In this document: piece by piece, positions 35,715 to 44,998 of the stretch
Numbering within the stretch: the first letter of the stretch is position 1
Layout of the letters: the number at the start of each line of letters is the position of its first letter
NCBI GenBank assembly: GCA_016235595.1
Contig: JACRJX010000029.1
Location: 310,001-374,000 of the forward strand
Direction: 5' to 3'
Length of the DNA stretch: 64,000 bases
Source: Verrucomicrobiota bacterium
GTDB taxonomy: Bacteria > Verrucomicrobiota > Verrucomicrobiia > CAIQCK01
Notes under the pieces: model-generated
Database searches by the model: none
What the model saw: only the letters and a program-made list of their open reading frames with translations
Told to the model about the DNA's origin: nothing
Program-made: the position numbers and the translations under genes

Positions 35715-37229
35715 ATGAGCCTGTGCTCACGTTGGCTGACGACTCTTTTGACGGCGAGTGCTTTTGCCGTGACCGGTTGTAGCACGCTGACCCCGGTGGC
35801 GCAGGCACCGCTCGATCTCCATGTCGTTGCAGTCAACCACGCGGGGAAGCCGCTGCGCGCCAACCCGCGCGAGACTGACGGCGAGTGGAAGCCGATGCCA
35901 TCCCGCGACTTTGACGCATTGCTCGCAAGACTGGTTGAGTCCATCGCAGCTTCCCGCTGCACCAATCTTGTCGTTTTCATCCCCGGCGGGCTGAACTCGA
36001 TCGAATCCGGTGTCGAAATGGCGGCGCGATTGACGCCGGACATCATGGCAACCGGCAGCTACCCCCTGTTCATCGCGTGGGACTCGCGGCTGACCTCGAC
36101 ATACTGGGAACACCTGACGCTGATACGGCGCGGGCAGGAGAAACCGATTCAGGGCAAGCTCTCGGCGCCGGTCTACGCGGCGTGCGACGTGGGTGGCTCG
36201 CTGTTGCGCGCGCCGGTGGTGTGGTTTCATCAAGGCGCGATCGACCTGAAGAATTCAAGACTCGACGGCACCTCCTATCGCACCAACGCACCGGCCACGG
36301 AGACCGCCTCCGACAAGCTCGACAACCTCATCAACACCGAGATTGCCGACGTGAACGCGCTGTATTGGGAATTGCGACGCCGATACAACAGCGACCCGGC
36401 GCATTCCATCGCCGTCTCGCTCGGCGGCTTCGACCGGACGACTTGCTGGCAACTGACGCGCTACGGGCTTTCGTGGCTGACGCTGCCGACGAAACTGGTC
36501 TGTGGCCCGGCGATTGACGGTCTGGGCACAAGCGCGTGGGAGAACATGCGACGCCGCACGTCCACGCTCTTTCGCGCACCGGAGGAATTCTACCTCGAGG
36601 ATCGCTGGCGCAACACCAACGAGGTGACTCGAGTGCTCGACAACGGTTCGTGCGGCGGCATGGCGCAGTTTCTGGAGGCAATCCGCTCGCTTGAAAAACT
36701 GCGACCGCTTCCCATCACGCTCGTCGCACACAGCGCGGGTACGCTCGTCGCCAACGAAATGATTCGCCGATGCCCGGAACTGCCGTTCCGCAACATCGTC
36801 TATCTGGCGGCCGCGTGCAGCATCCGCGATTGGGACGTGGCAGTGGTGCCGTATCTGGCGGCGCACCCGGAGTCGCGCTTCTACAACCTGAGCCTGCATC
36901 CATCGAACGAAGTCGGCGAAGCCAATGCAGGCGATCTGGCGCCTCGCGGCAGTTTGTTGGCGTGGATTGACGAATTCCTCGCGCATCCGGAGACTGTGCA
37001 GGATCGCACGCTGGGCCGTTGGGAAAACATCATCCAGGCCACGCACCTGATTCCACGGGGCGCGCGGCCCCAGGTGACGTTGAAGGCATTCAGCGCTGGC
37101 GACGCAACCCGTTACGGTCCACAGGAACACAGCGATTTTTCGGAAACGGCGTTCTGGAATCCCGTCCTCTGGCAAGCCGATGCCCCGTGGAAGGCGGAGT
37201 TCTGGCAACGCACCCGCCTCGCCGACTGA
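35715..37229 (+). CDS. Lipoprotein with alpha/beta-hydrolase fold
   Basis: The ATG at 35715 follows GAAGGAGA and gives 504 residues. The N-terminus is a lipoprotein signal with lipobox VTGC-S. A nucleophile elbow is seen in LVAHSAGTLVANEMI, and TNLVVFIPGGLN could supply the oxyanion region. The overall pattern resembles DUF900/lipase-like proteins. The substrate is not evident. It sits 35 bases after the HzsA-related gene and may belong to the same transcript. It ends 151 bases before the ceramidase-like gene. Confidence 0.65.
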   Translation: MSLCSRWLTTLLTASAFAVTGCSTLTPVAQAPLDLHVVAVNHAGKPLRANPRETDGEWKPMPSRDFDALLARLVESIAASRCTNLVVFIPGGLNSIESGVEMAARLTPDIMATGSYPLFIAWDSRLTSTYWEHLTLIRRGQEKPIQGKLSAPVYAACDVGGSLLRAPVVWFHQGAIDLKNSRLDGTSYRTNAPATETASDKLDNLINTEIADVNALYWELRRRYNSDPAHSIAVSLGGFDRTTCWQLTRYGLSWLTLPTKLVCGPAIDGLGTSAWENMRRRTSTLFRAPEEFYLEDRWRNTNEVTRVLDNGSCGGMAQFLEAIRSLEKLRPLPITLVAHSAGTLVANEMIRRCPELPFRNIVYLAAACSIRDWDVAVVPYLAAHPESRFYNLSLHPSNEVGEANAGDLAPRGSLLAWIDEFLAHPETVQDRTLGRWENIIQATHLIPRGARPQVTLKAFSAGDATRYGPQEHSDFSETAFWNPVLWQADAPWKAEFWQRTRLAD

Positions 37230-37341
37230 ACGCTCTCACGTCTTCACTTTGGGAGATAATTATTCCGCCACCCGTGCGGGGCCGACGATTTGGAGTCCAG
37301 GCCAAAACGATCTCGGTTCCGCTTGCTGAAAAAATCTCTGT

Positions 37342-37368
37342 CAGTTCCCTCTGCTGAGGGGTAAACTG
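37342..37368 (+). promoter_or_regulatory. Imperfect hairpin before the ceramidase-like gene
   Basis: CAGTT and CCCTC pair with GAGGG and AACTG around a TGCT loop, with a 3-base bulge (GTA). The structure ends 12 bases before the ATG at 37381. It may end the upstream transcript or mask the start site; no T-run is present. Confidence 0.3.
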
Positions 37369-37380
37369 CCGGCCTTCTCA

Positions 37381-38772
37381 ATGAAAGCATCCAAGCAGGC
37401 TCTGATGCGAGTCGGGCTGGCTGCGTTGTTGGCAACGTCAGCTCTCATTCCCGCGCATGCCGCGACTGGCACGATTTCCCCCAAACTCCGCATCGCTACT
37501 TTCCGCTGCGACGCGACGCCGCCGCGCGGCGAGACGTTGGTGTGGCTCGTCAAGCACAAGACGCCCAAGGACCCGCAGTTGCTCAAAGGTGTTGTGCTGG
37601 AAGACGGCGGGAAACGCTACGTCCTCTGCGCGCTTGATTGGTGCTTGTTGTGCAATGAGTCGGAATGGTCGTTCCGCGAGACGATCGCCCGCGCCGCGGG
37701 GACCGAGCCGACATGCGTGGCAATTCAGTGCATTCATCAACACGTCGCTCCCTACGCTGACGAAGGTGCGCATCGGATGCTGGATGCCGCGCCCGGTTCG
37801 CCATCGCACCTCACAGCGAAGTTTCTCGACGACCTGCGCGCGCGGCTGGCCAAGTCCGTCCAACAGGCGGTGAAACGACTGGAACCGTTCGACCGGGTCG
37901 GCTGTGGCGAGGCCAAGGTGGACCGCGTGGCGTCGGAACGGCGGCTGAAGGGGTCGGATGGCAAGATCATCACGCGCGGCAGTGAGGGCGCCAAGAATCC
38001 GAAGCTGGCGGAAATGCCGGAGGGCGACATTGACCCGATGCTGAAGACAATTACCTTCGCCCGCGGTAAGAAAGTGCTCGCGCGGCTCCACTACTACGCG
38101 ACGCATCCGCAGACCATCTCGTGTGACGGGACCACATCGGCGGATTTCGTCGGTTGGGCGCGCGAGGCGATGGAACGGAAAGAACGCGTTTTTCAGGTCT
38201 ATTTCACAGGTTGCTCCGGCAACGTGACAGTCGGCAAATACAACGACACAAACCCGATTGGACGGGCGGCCTTGAAGGCGCGGTTGCAGGCAGGCATGGC
38301 GGCGGCAATCGCAGCCACGCAGTTGGCGCCGGCGGAACGGCTCGTCTGGCGGACGGATGCCGTGGCGCTGCCAATCCGGACCGACGCGGCGTTTGTGGAT
38401 CCGAGCCGCGGCTGGGTGGCCGACCCGAAAGCGGCCCAGGGTCTGCGCGTTTACAAAGGCGCGATGCGGCTGGCGTCCGTCGAGCGCGCCAAACGGCCGT
38501 TTGAGTTGAGTTCCCTCCAGGTCGGCAACATCCACATCGTCCATCTGCCGGGCGAACCGATGCTGGAGTTTCAAAAATTCGCGCAACGATCCAAGCCGAA
38601 CGACTTCGTGGCCGTGGCCGGCTACGGCGACTGCGGCTCGGCGTACATCTGCACGGACGCGGCTTTTGCAGAAGGGGGTTATGAACCCACAGCAACCAAT
38701 CTGGCGCCAGGCGCCGAGCAAATGGTGAAGGCGTCCATTCGCCGTTTGCTGGGCGAAGCGCCGAACAAGTGA
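37381..38772 (+). CDS. Exported neutral/alkaline ceramidase-like protein
   Basis: This 463-residue protein has a signal peptide (RVGLAALLATSALIPAHA). Zinc-ligand-like motifs of the neutral ceramidase superfamily are present: CIHQHVAPYAD (HxH) and LHYYATHPQTIS, then FTGCSGNVTVGKYND where ceramidases have a GDxSPN-like segment, and LPGEPMLEFQKFA near the C-terminus. In PVC bacteria many such proteins are found whose substrates are probably not ceramide; an amidase or ester hydrolase role is an inference. It is read with the DegT-family gene that follows after 25 bases. Confidence 0.7.
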   Translation: MKASKQALMRVGLAALLATSALIPAHAATGTISPKLRIATFRCDATPPRGETLVWLVKHKTPKDPQLLKGVVLEDGGKRYVLCALDWCLLCNESEWSFRETIARAAGTEPTCVAIQCIHQHVAPYADEGAHRMLDAAPGSPSHLTAKFLDDLRARLAKSVQQAVKRLEPFDRVGCGEAKVDRVASERRLKGSDGKIITRGSEGAKNPKLAEMPEGDIDPMLKTITFARGKKVLARLHYYATHPQTISCDGTTSADFVGWAREAMERKERVFQVYFTGCSGNVTVGKYNDTNPIGRAALKARLQAGMAAAIAATQLAPAERLVWRTDAVALPIRTDAAFVDPSRGWVADPKAAQGLRVYKGAMRLASVERAKRPFELSSLQVGNIHIVHLPGEPMLEFQKFAQRSKPNDFVAVAGYGDCGSAYICTDAAFAEGGYEPTATNLAPGAEQMVKASIRRLLGEAPNK

Positions 38773-38797
38773 CCCACACCAACAGGATGGAGCCATC

Positions 38798-40135
38798 ATG
38801 AACACGAATCAGACAAGCTCGAATCAGGACATTACGCGCCGCTCTTTCATCAAGACCAGCGGCGCAGTCGTGGCAGGACTCGCCACGACCAAGCTGGCCA
38901 CCACGGAAACGCTGGCGGCTGCTGGCGGTGCGAAGACCGTGACGGTCTCCCCGCAGGAAATCACCGCGCTCACGCGCTGGCCACGCTATGGCGCTGCCGA
39001 GAAGAACCGGTTGCACGAGTTGATTGATAACAATCAGTTCTATCCAGAGTTGCCATTGTTTGAAAAAGAGTGGCAGGCCTATACCAAGGCGCCGTTCGTG
39101 AAGGCGCATATGAATGGTTCGAGCGCGCTCACCAGCATGTATTTTGCGCTTTCGCTCGACGTGCCGGCTGGCAGCGAGGTGATGGTGCCGACCTACACGT
39201 TCTTTTCCGCATGCCTTGCGATGCGGTTCTCCAACCTCGTGCCGGTCTTCATTGATGTTGACCCGAAAACGGCGTGCCTCGATCTCGAGGACGCCAAGCG
39301 CAAGCTGACGCCGCAGACCAAAGCGATTGAGGGGATGCACTCGTGGGGCTTGCCGTGCGAGATGGACCTTATTTGCGGTTGGGCAAAGGAAAAGGGCCTT
39401 GTGACGCTGGAAGACTGCGCGCACGCCCACGGCGCTTCGATGAAAGGCAAGAAGATGGGCACGTGGGGCCAGATGGCCATCTACAGTTTCCAGACCTCCA
39501 AGGTGATGCCCGCGATCGAAGGCGGCATGGGCATGTATCAGACGCGGGAGTATTACGAGCGCGCCGCCGCCTTCGGGGAGTATGGTGATCCAGGCAGGTT
39601 CCCAAAGGACAGCCCGGTGCGCGCATACGAGGGCACGGGCTTCGGCCAGAAATACCGGATGCATCCATTCGCGGCCGCGGTGGCGCGAATGCAACTGAAG
39701 GGCCTCGACGCGCTGAACGCGCTCGTGGAGAAAAACGTCCGCGCGCTCAACGGCCGGCTGATCCAGTTGCCGGGCATCACCGAGCCGCGCTGCCGTCCCG
39801 ACCAGAAGCGCGCTTATTACCACGCGAATATGCTGCTGTTGGATTTCAAGAAGCTCGGCTTCTCGCGCGACGCGCTGTTGAAGGCGCTCAGGGCCGAAGG
39901 AGTCCGCGTGAGCTTCTGGGACTATCCGCAACAGCATACGCTGAAGATCTACTCCGAGGCGAAGTGGTGGCATCATGCGCCAAAAATCCCGGAGAAGATG
40001 CCCGGTTGCGAATACGTCAACGCCAACCACATCTTCCTGCCGCTGTTTTACGGCGAAGCGCCGGAGCTGATCGAGCAGTATGCGAAAGCCTTCGAGAAGG
40101 TTTGGGCACACAGCGACGCGTTGAAGCAGGCATAG
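38798..40135 (+). CDS. Tat-exported DegT/DnrJ/EryC1-family PLP protein
   Basis: This 445-residue protein has a clear Tat signal (DITRRSFIKTSGAVVAGLA). The DegT fold signatures follow: MNGSSALTSMYFAL, VMVPTYTFFSACLA, VPVFIDVDPKTACLD, TLEDCAHAHGA and YSFQTSKVMPAIEGG, with the Schiff-base Lys235 kept. DegT enzymes are sugar aminotransferases or dehydratases acting on NDP-sugars in the cytoplasm, so a Tat-exported, cofactor-loaded member is unusual. Export by Tat fits folding with PLP before transport. The substrate is unknown; free sugars or aldehydes released by the neighbouring exported hydrolases are candidates. Confidence 0.85.
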   Translation: MNTNQTSSNQDITRRSFIKTSGAVVAGLATTKLATTETLAAAGGAKTVTVSPQEITALTRWPRYGAAEKNRLHELIDNNQFYPELPLFEKEWQAYTKAPFVKAHMNGSSALTSMYFALSLDVPAGSEVMVPTYTFFSACLAMRFSNLVPVFIDVDPKTACLDLEDAKRKLTPQTKAIEGMHSWGLPCEMDLICGWAKEKGLVTLEDCAHAHGASMKGKKMGTWGQMAIYSFQTSKVMPAIEGGMGMYQTREYYERAAAFGEYGDPGRFPKDSPVRAYEGTGFGQKYRMHPFAAAVARMQLKGLDALNALVEKNVRALNGRLIQLPGITEPRCRPDQKRAYYHANMLLLDFKKLGFSRDALLKALRAEGVRVSFWDYPQQHTLKIYSEAKWWHHAPKIPEKMPGCEYVNANHIFLPLFYGEAPELIEQYAKAFEKVWAHSDALKQA

Positions 40136-40369
40136 CAGCGCGCAGCGATTGCGCGGGATTGTGATGGGTTGAGCGAGAGGTTTCGGCGAAACGCCCGGCG
40201 CTGCCGGGGCAGAAGTGCCGAAGCAGGATATTTTCTTCGCGACGGCGTAGCAGCGTGGCTACGGGTTCTGTTGAAGGACTGGAAATATGTGCAGGCGGAG
40301 GCGTAATCCGCAATCCGCGACGTGGGATCTGAAAATGTGGGAAGGGCTCAGCGCCCCGACTGTCCTGTT

Positions 40370-40897
40370 ATGAAACTAATCAAACTCTGCGCATCCGCAG
40401 CTTTCACCGCAGTGGCGCTGGCCGTGTTCGCCGCCGCGCCGCCGCCGTTGAAGGTGGACAAGAACGCGCCGTTGCTGCTCGACGACGCCCCCGCCGCCAA
40501 AGCGACGCCGGCTATGCCGCGGCTCATCTGTTACAACTGTCACGGCAACTTCCGCGACGAACCGCTCTCGCTCAAGCACGCGAAGAACAAGGTCACCTGC
40601 GTGACCTGCCACGGCGAGTCGTCGGCTCACGCCAGCGATGAGGGTAATATCACGCCTCCCGAAGTAATGTATCCGCGCGACGCCATCGCCAACAAATGCA
40701 AGAGTTGCCACGAGAACCACAACGCATCTCCCGCCGCCGTTGCCGCCCGCCGGAAGGAGCGCGGCTTGGAGAAAATGGAAGCCAGGGACCTCGTCTGCAC
40801 CGATTGTCACGGCAAACATCACATGAACGTGCGCGCCATCCAATGGGACAAGAAAACCGGCCGGTTGCTCAGCGGCGGGAAGAAGCGCACAGAGTAA
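40370..40897 (+). CDS. Exported tetraheme c-type cytochrome
   Basis: The ATG at 40370 gives 175 residues beginning with a signal peptide (LCASAAFTAVALAVFAAA). Four c-heme motifs are present: CYNCH (54-58), CVTCH (77-81), CKSCH (110-114) and CTDCH (143-147). Extra His residues (LKH, SSAH, ENH, GKHHM) could act as distal ligands. The spacing resembles small cytochrome c3/NrfH-like or CccA-type shuttles, but no subfamily is certain. As a periplasmic electron carrier it could serve the HzsA-related protein 5 kb upstream. A 234-base gap precedes it. Confidence 0.85.
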   Translation: MKLIKLCASAAFTAVALAVFAAAPPPLKVDKNAPLLLDDAPAAKATPAMPRLICYNCHGNFRDEPLSLKHAKNKVTCVTCHGESSAHASDEGNITPPEVMYPRDAIANKCKSCHENHNASPAAVAARRKERGLEKMEARDLVCTDCHGKHHMNVRAIQWDKKTGRLLSGGKKRTE

Positions 40898-40975
40898 CCT
40901 TCGCGGCGCAGACATCCCGTATCCGGCTGTCGAAAAAATTCGACGCCGTTACGCCGCTCATGTAAGAAGCTGCGC

Positions 40976-41875
40976 ATGAATCCGAAGAACCTGCTGACGG
41001 AACTCTCCACCCGCCCCCTTCTCTGCGACGGCGCCATGGGCACCCAACTTATCGCCGCAGGCCTCGCGCCAGGCGATTGCGGCATGCTGTGGTGTGTCGA
41101 GAAACCCGAAGCCGTCGAGAACGTCCACCGTCGTTATCGCGCGGCGGGCTGCGACTTGATCACCAGCAACTCCTTTGGCGGCTGTGTGACGAACCTCGAT
41201 CGTCATGGTCTTACCGCGCGCGCCGACGAGCTTAACCGTGCCGCTGTCCAGGTCGCGCGCCGCGCGGCCGGTGAAGGCGCATGGGTGCTCGCCGACATCG
41301 GGCCGTTCGGCGGATTCCTAGAGCCGCTCGGCGAAATGACCGCCGATGAGTTGCTGAAGCTGTTCGTGCAGCAGGCGGCGGCCCTCAAGTCCGGCGGTGC
41401 TGACGCCGCGCTCATCGAGACGATGACCGATCCGGCCGAGATGGTTGTCGCGGTAAAAGCAGCGAAGCAGGCCGGCAACTGGCCCGTGATCGCGACCTAC
41501 GCGTTCGACCGCGGCGACGGAAAAAATTACCGCACCATGATGGGCGCCACCGTCGAGGCAGCGATGAAGGAAGCCATCGCCGCCGGCGCGGACGTCGTCG
41601 GCGCCAACTGCGGCACCGCGATGAACCTCGACGATTACGCGCGGCTCGCCGGGCAAATGGTGCGCGCGGCCGGCAAAACGCCGGTTATCATCCAGCCCAA
41701 CGCCGGCGCGCCGCAGAACGTCGGCGGCAAGGACATCTACCCCGCCACGCCTGCCGAGATGGCCGCGCTGGTGCCGACGTTGCTCGCCGCCGGCGTGCGA
41801 ATCATTGGCGGTTGTTGCGGCACCTCGCCCGACCACCTGCGCGCGATGAGCGAGGCGTTGCGAAAGAAATCGTAG
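40976..41875 (+). CDS. Homocysteine S-methyltransferase family protein
   Basis: This 299-residue protein matches the Zn-dependent methyltransferase domain of BHMT, MmuM and the MetH N-terminus: LLCDGAMGTQLIAAGL, YRAAGCDLITSNSFGG, DIGPFGGFLEPLG, ALIETMTDPAEM, VGANCGTAMNLD and GGCCGTSPDHLR. The zinc Cys ligands are those in GANCG and GGCCG. It methylates homocysteine or another thiol. The methyl donor (betaine, S-methylmethionine, a corrinoid or folate partner) cannot be told. The stop codon is part of a long palindrome. Confidence 0.88.
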   Translation: MNPKNLLTELSTRPLLCDGAMGTQLIAAGLAPGDCGMLWCVEKPEAVENVHRRYRAAGCDLITSNSFGGCVTNLDRHGLTARADELNRAAVQVARRAAGEGAWVLADIGPFGGFLEPLGEMTADELLKLFVQQAAALKSGGADAALIETMTDPAEMVVAVKAAKQAGNWPVIATYAFDRGDGKNYRTMMGATVEAAMKEAIAAGADVVGANCGTAMNLDDYARLAGQMVRAAGKTPVIIQPNAGAPQNVGGKDIYPATPAEMAALVPTLLAAGVRIIGGCCGTSPDHLRAMSEALRKKS

Positions 41876-41899
41876 GCCAGACACTCCTGTCTGGCCTGC
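41872..41899. terminator. REP-like palindrome between convergent genes, likely bidirectional terminator
   Basis: GTAGGCCAGACA pairs with TGTCTGGCCTGC around a CTCC loop (12-bp stem, one wobble). It includes the methyltransferase stop codon and lies 40 bases from the end of the convergent kinase gene. Its form resembles the palindrome at 19946, which suggests a repeat family used as terminators. Confidence 0.5.
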
Positions 41900-41938
41900 A
41901 TCGGCAAGACAACCCTTTTGCCTGAGAACTGCTGACCG

Positions 41939-44812
41939 TCAACGTTGGCGGTTCGTCCCGGTCTTCGCCGGCGGCATGCCGCACGCCACGCGAAAGCCAT
42001 CAACCGCCGACGAGAACTTCGCCGTGCGCTGCTCGCGCAAAGCGCATCGCGGCAGGCCAGGACTGCCGCCGAAGGCTCCGCCACGTATCACATGCAAATG
42101 GCCATCGCTGATCCACTGTTGCTCGTGCGCGCCGCGGTCATCGAAGCTGTCGAGGCACCATTCCCACAGATTGCCGAGCATGTCGGCCGGCCCAAATGGG
42201 TTCCGTCCGCGCGCCCCATAGTAATCCACGGGCGTCACAAATTTCCGATCCCTCACGCCCCAATTCCAATTCAACCGGTTCTCGCCGTCCGACGGCCTGT
42301 CGCCCCACCAGAACTTCGTTTGCTTGCCTGCGCGGCACGCGTATTCCCACTCCGCTTCTGTCGGGAGACGTATTTTGCAGCCGACCGGGAGTCGCCCCTC
42401 TTCCTGTCTGTCCAGCCATGCACAAAACGCCATCGCATCGTTCCAACTGATACAACAAACTGGATCATTGTCCTTCGGCTCGGAACCGAAATGTGGGTCG
42501 CGCCAGTTCGCTCCGTCCACATGTTTCCAAGTGTGTGGACCACTGGGTGCATACGACGCACCTGTGGTCTCTCCGTCGGTCACATAGCCCGTTGCTTTCA
42601 CGAATTGTCTCCACTGACCCACTGTCACCTCCGTTCGTCCGAGCCAGAATCCCTGCCGGATCACGGTCTTGCGCGGTTGCTCGCCTTCGGCTTGGGTGAA
42701 GATCGGGTTCGCCCGTCTCCCTTCCGCGCTTGTTGCCCACTCGCGTTCTTCCGGCGTGCTGCCGAGCATGAACTCGCCCGGCAGGATGGGCACCAACTCC
42801 ATGCCGATGGAGGTCATCAATGACTGGCCTGTTTGGACACGGGAAGACGCCGCGGCACTTGCGGCAATCGGGCCAACTTGGAGCCAAAATGCAGCGGCCG
42901 TCGCGCCGTTGATCTTCGCGAGTGTCTTGATCCCGCGCAGAATCGCAGCGTCGCGAGCGGCGACGAAGTCGCAGCGCAGTTCCCTCAACGGCATGCCCTG
43001 AAGCGGCGAAAGATCGGTGACCTTCGAATTGTTGCACCAGAGCACAGACAATGGCATTCCAGCGAGCGGCGAGAGGTCGCTTACCGCTGTGTCGTTGACG
43101 CTCAGCACAGTCAGTTTCATGCCGGCCAACGGCGCAAGGTCGCTCACTTGTGTGACGCCGAGACTCAACACCGTCAGCGGCATGTCGCGGAGCGGCAAGA
43201 GATCGCTGATCGGGTTATTCTGGCAATAAAGCCACGTCAGCGGCAGGCCCTTAAGTGGCGAGAGATCGGAAAGAGAACCTTTCTGCGCTGCCGACGCCGA
43301 CGCGAGGGTGAGCCTTTTCAGCAACGGCAGCGCCTTCAGTGGTGTGATGTCCATCACGCCGATGGTGGACAACGCCAGGTCTGTCACCGCGCCGTTCTCG
43401 ATTTTGTGCGTCTCCCTGCCATCGAAGGTCGGATTGAGTTCCTTCAACTTCGCCACGACGCGCGCGACCTGCAGTTCCGGTGGCAAGGCTGCGACTTCTT
43501 TCGGGAATGGATCGGCGGCGACGGGCGCGACGACGGGTTTCGCTGCGACCGCGGGTGTCACACCCGCCGCCGGCGGATTTGCAGCGACGTTCGACGGCTT
43601 CGGCGAGGTTTCGATCTTCGCAGCAGAAGAGGATTCAGCAGTTTTCGCAACAGAAGCGATTACAACAGGCGCAGGAGTGGCGGTTCCTGGCCCCGGCGAT
43701 GGTGTGTCCTTTCGCGCTTCTGCGGGAGGGACGCCCGCGCTCTCAGATAACGTGCTGCCAACATCATGCTGGCGCCGCTCGTCTGTTTGTCGAGAGTCGG
43801 CAAGCAAAGTGACTGCATCACGTTCCTTCCACGGTGCCCACAACAACACGCCCGAAATCACAAGCCCCGCGGCAATGCTGCCGAGCGCCCACGACATCTG
43901 CTTGTGCGAAACGGGTTCATCAGCCCGCGTTTCATCTTCCTCCTGCGCGTCTCCAGCCAGAACCTGCTCGTGTGCTTGACGCAGTTCCTCGATCAACTCG
44001 GCGTAGGTTTGATGCCGACCGCTTGGATGCTTCGCCAGCATTTTCTCGATCACCTTGACCAAGGCCATCGGGCAGTCCGGCATGATCGTCCGGATGCTCG
44101 GGGGCGGCTCCGTGAGGTGCTTGACGATGACGCTGGCAAACGCTCCTTCGTAGAGGTGTTTGCCGCACAACATCCGATACAGCGTGCAGCCGAGGCTGTA
44201 GATGTCGCCGCGAAAGTCCACGTCGCTCTCGCCGCGCGCCTGTTCCGGACTCATATAGTAGGCGGTGCCGATGATCGCGCCCGTCGCGGTCAGGCTGGAT
44301 TGCGCGTCGCCCACGACCCGCGCCAATCCGAGGTCACCGATTTTCACCTTGCCGTCTCGTGAGAGGAAGATGTTGCTCGGCTTAATGTCACGGTGGATGA
44401 TTCGTGCCTTCTTCCACGCCGACGCCAATCCCTCGGCAACGCGCACGCCGATAGCCGCCACTTCATCAGCGGGAATACAATCCTGGCGCGCGAGACGCTG
44501 CTGCACCGTTTCGCCCTCGACGTATTCCATCGCGAAGTAGTGCAGCCGCTCGCCGGTGTCGAGGTCCAAATGAGCGCCAGCATCATAGACGGTGACGATG
44601 TTGGGATGGACAATCGTGGCGGCGATAATCGCCTCGCGCTTGAACCGCTCGATGTAGTGTTCGTCATGGGCCAGTTCCGGAGCGAGGACTTTCAGTGCCA
44701 CGTGGCGGTCGAGCGAGTATTGTCGGGCCTTATAAACGACGCCCATCGCGCCGCGACCGAGTTCGGAGAGGATTTCGTAATCGCCGAGTTTTTGCCCAAT
44801 GAGTTCCCGCAT
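41939..44812 (-). CDS. Ser/Thr protein kinase fused to LRR and formylglycine-generating-enzyme-like domain
   Basis: The ATG at 44812 follows AAAGGAGA and gives 957 residues. The kinase domain spans about 11-275: GRGAMGVVYKA (P-loop), VALKVL (Lys41), HRDIKPSNIF and GDLGLARV (DLG in place of DFG), then YYMSPEQARG. A transmembrane helix (WALGSIAAGLVISGVLLWA) and an Ala/Pro-rich linker follow. Next come about six leucine-rich repeats of some 22 residues (SDLSPLKGLPLTWLYCQNN, SDLAPLAGMKLTVLSVNDT) and a C-terminal FGE/SUMF1 domain (PGEFMLGSTPEER, GRTEVTVGQWRQFV, RLPTEAEWEYACRAG, MLGNLWEWC, RGGAFGG). A cytoplasmic kinase with an external sensing or binding half is implied. Ligand and targets are unknown. 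Confidence 0.93.
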   Translation of the reverse strand: MRELIGQKLGDYEILSELGRGAMGVVYKARQYSLDRHVALKVLAPELAHDEHYIERFKREAIIAATIVHPNIVTVYDAGAHLDLDTGERLHYFAMEYVEGETVQQRLARQDCIPADEVAAIGVRVAEGLASAWKKARIIHRDIKPSNIFLSRDGKVKIGDLGLARVVGDAQSSLTATGAIIGTAYYMSPEQARGESDVDFRGDIYSLGCTLYRMLCGKHLYEGAFASVIVKHLTEPPPSIRTIMPDCPMALVKVIEKMLAKHPSGRHQTYAELIEELRQAHEQVLAGDAQEEDETRADEPVSHKQMSWALGSIAAGLVISGVLLWAPWKERDAVTLLADSRQTDERRQHDVGSTLSESAGVPPAEARKDTPSPGPGTATPAPVVIASVAKTAESSSAAKIETSPKPSNVAANPPAAGVTPAVAAKPVVAPVAADPFPKEVAALPPELQVARVVAKLKELNPTFDGRETHKIENGAVTDLALSTIGVMDITPLKALPLLKRLTLASASAAQKGSLSDLSPLKGLPLTWLYCQNNPISDLLPLRDMPLTVLSLGVTQVSDLAPLAGMKLTVLSVNDTAVSDLSPLAGMPLSVLWCNNSKVTDLSPLQGMPLRELRCDFVAARDAAILRGIKTLAKINGATAAAFWLQVGPIAASAAASSRVQTGQSLMTSIGMELVPILPGEFMLGSTPEEREWATSAEGRRANPIFTQAEGEQPRKTVIRQGFWLGRTEVTVGQWRQFVKATGYVTDGETTGASYAPSGPHTWKHVDGANWRDPHFGSEPKDNDPVCCISWNDAMAFCAWLDRQEEGRLPVGCKIRLPTEAEWEYACRAGKQTKFWWGDRPSDGENRLNWNWGVRDRKFVTPVDYYGARGRNPFGPADMLGNLWEWCLDSFDDRGAHEQQWISDGHLHVIRGGAFGGSPGLPRCALREQRTAKFSSAVDGFRVACGMPPAKTGTNRQR

Positions 44813-44998
44813 GTCTCCTTTGAGTTGATCTTGCCCTCTGCCAACGTCGCTCTTTGTAGCCTGTACCGGTTTGCGCAGGCAAGCACAGACGGGATGCGGC
44901 TGACGCGGCAATCGTCGTCGCGTCGTCGTCGCATCTCAATTGTTGGCGTTTCGTTGCGACCGGCATCGCTGGAAGGGCGCAAACACACACATGCAAGT

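Noticed and set aside
42833..43750. Open frame on the plus strand opposite the kinase gene (305 codons)
   Set aside because: Antisense to a well-supported domain fusion; rich in Arg, Gln and His as expected for a shadow frame.
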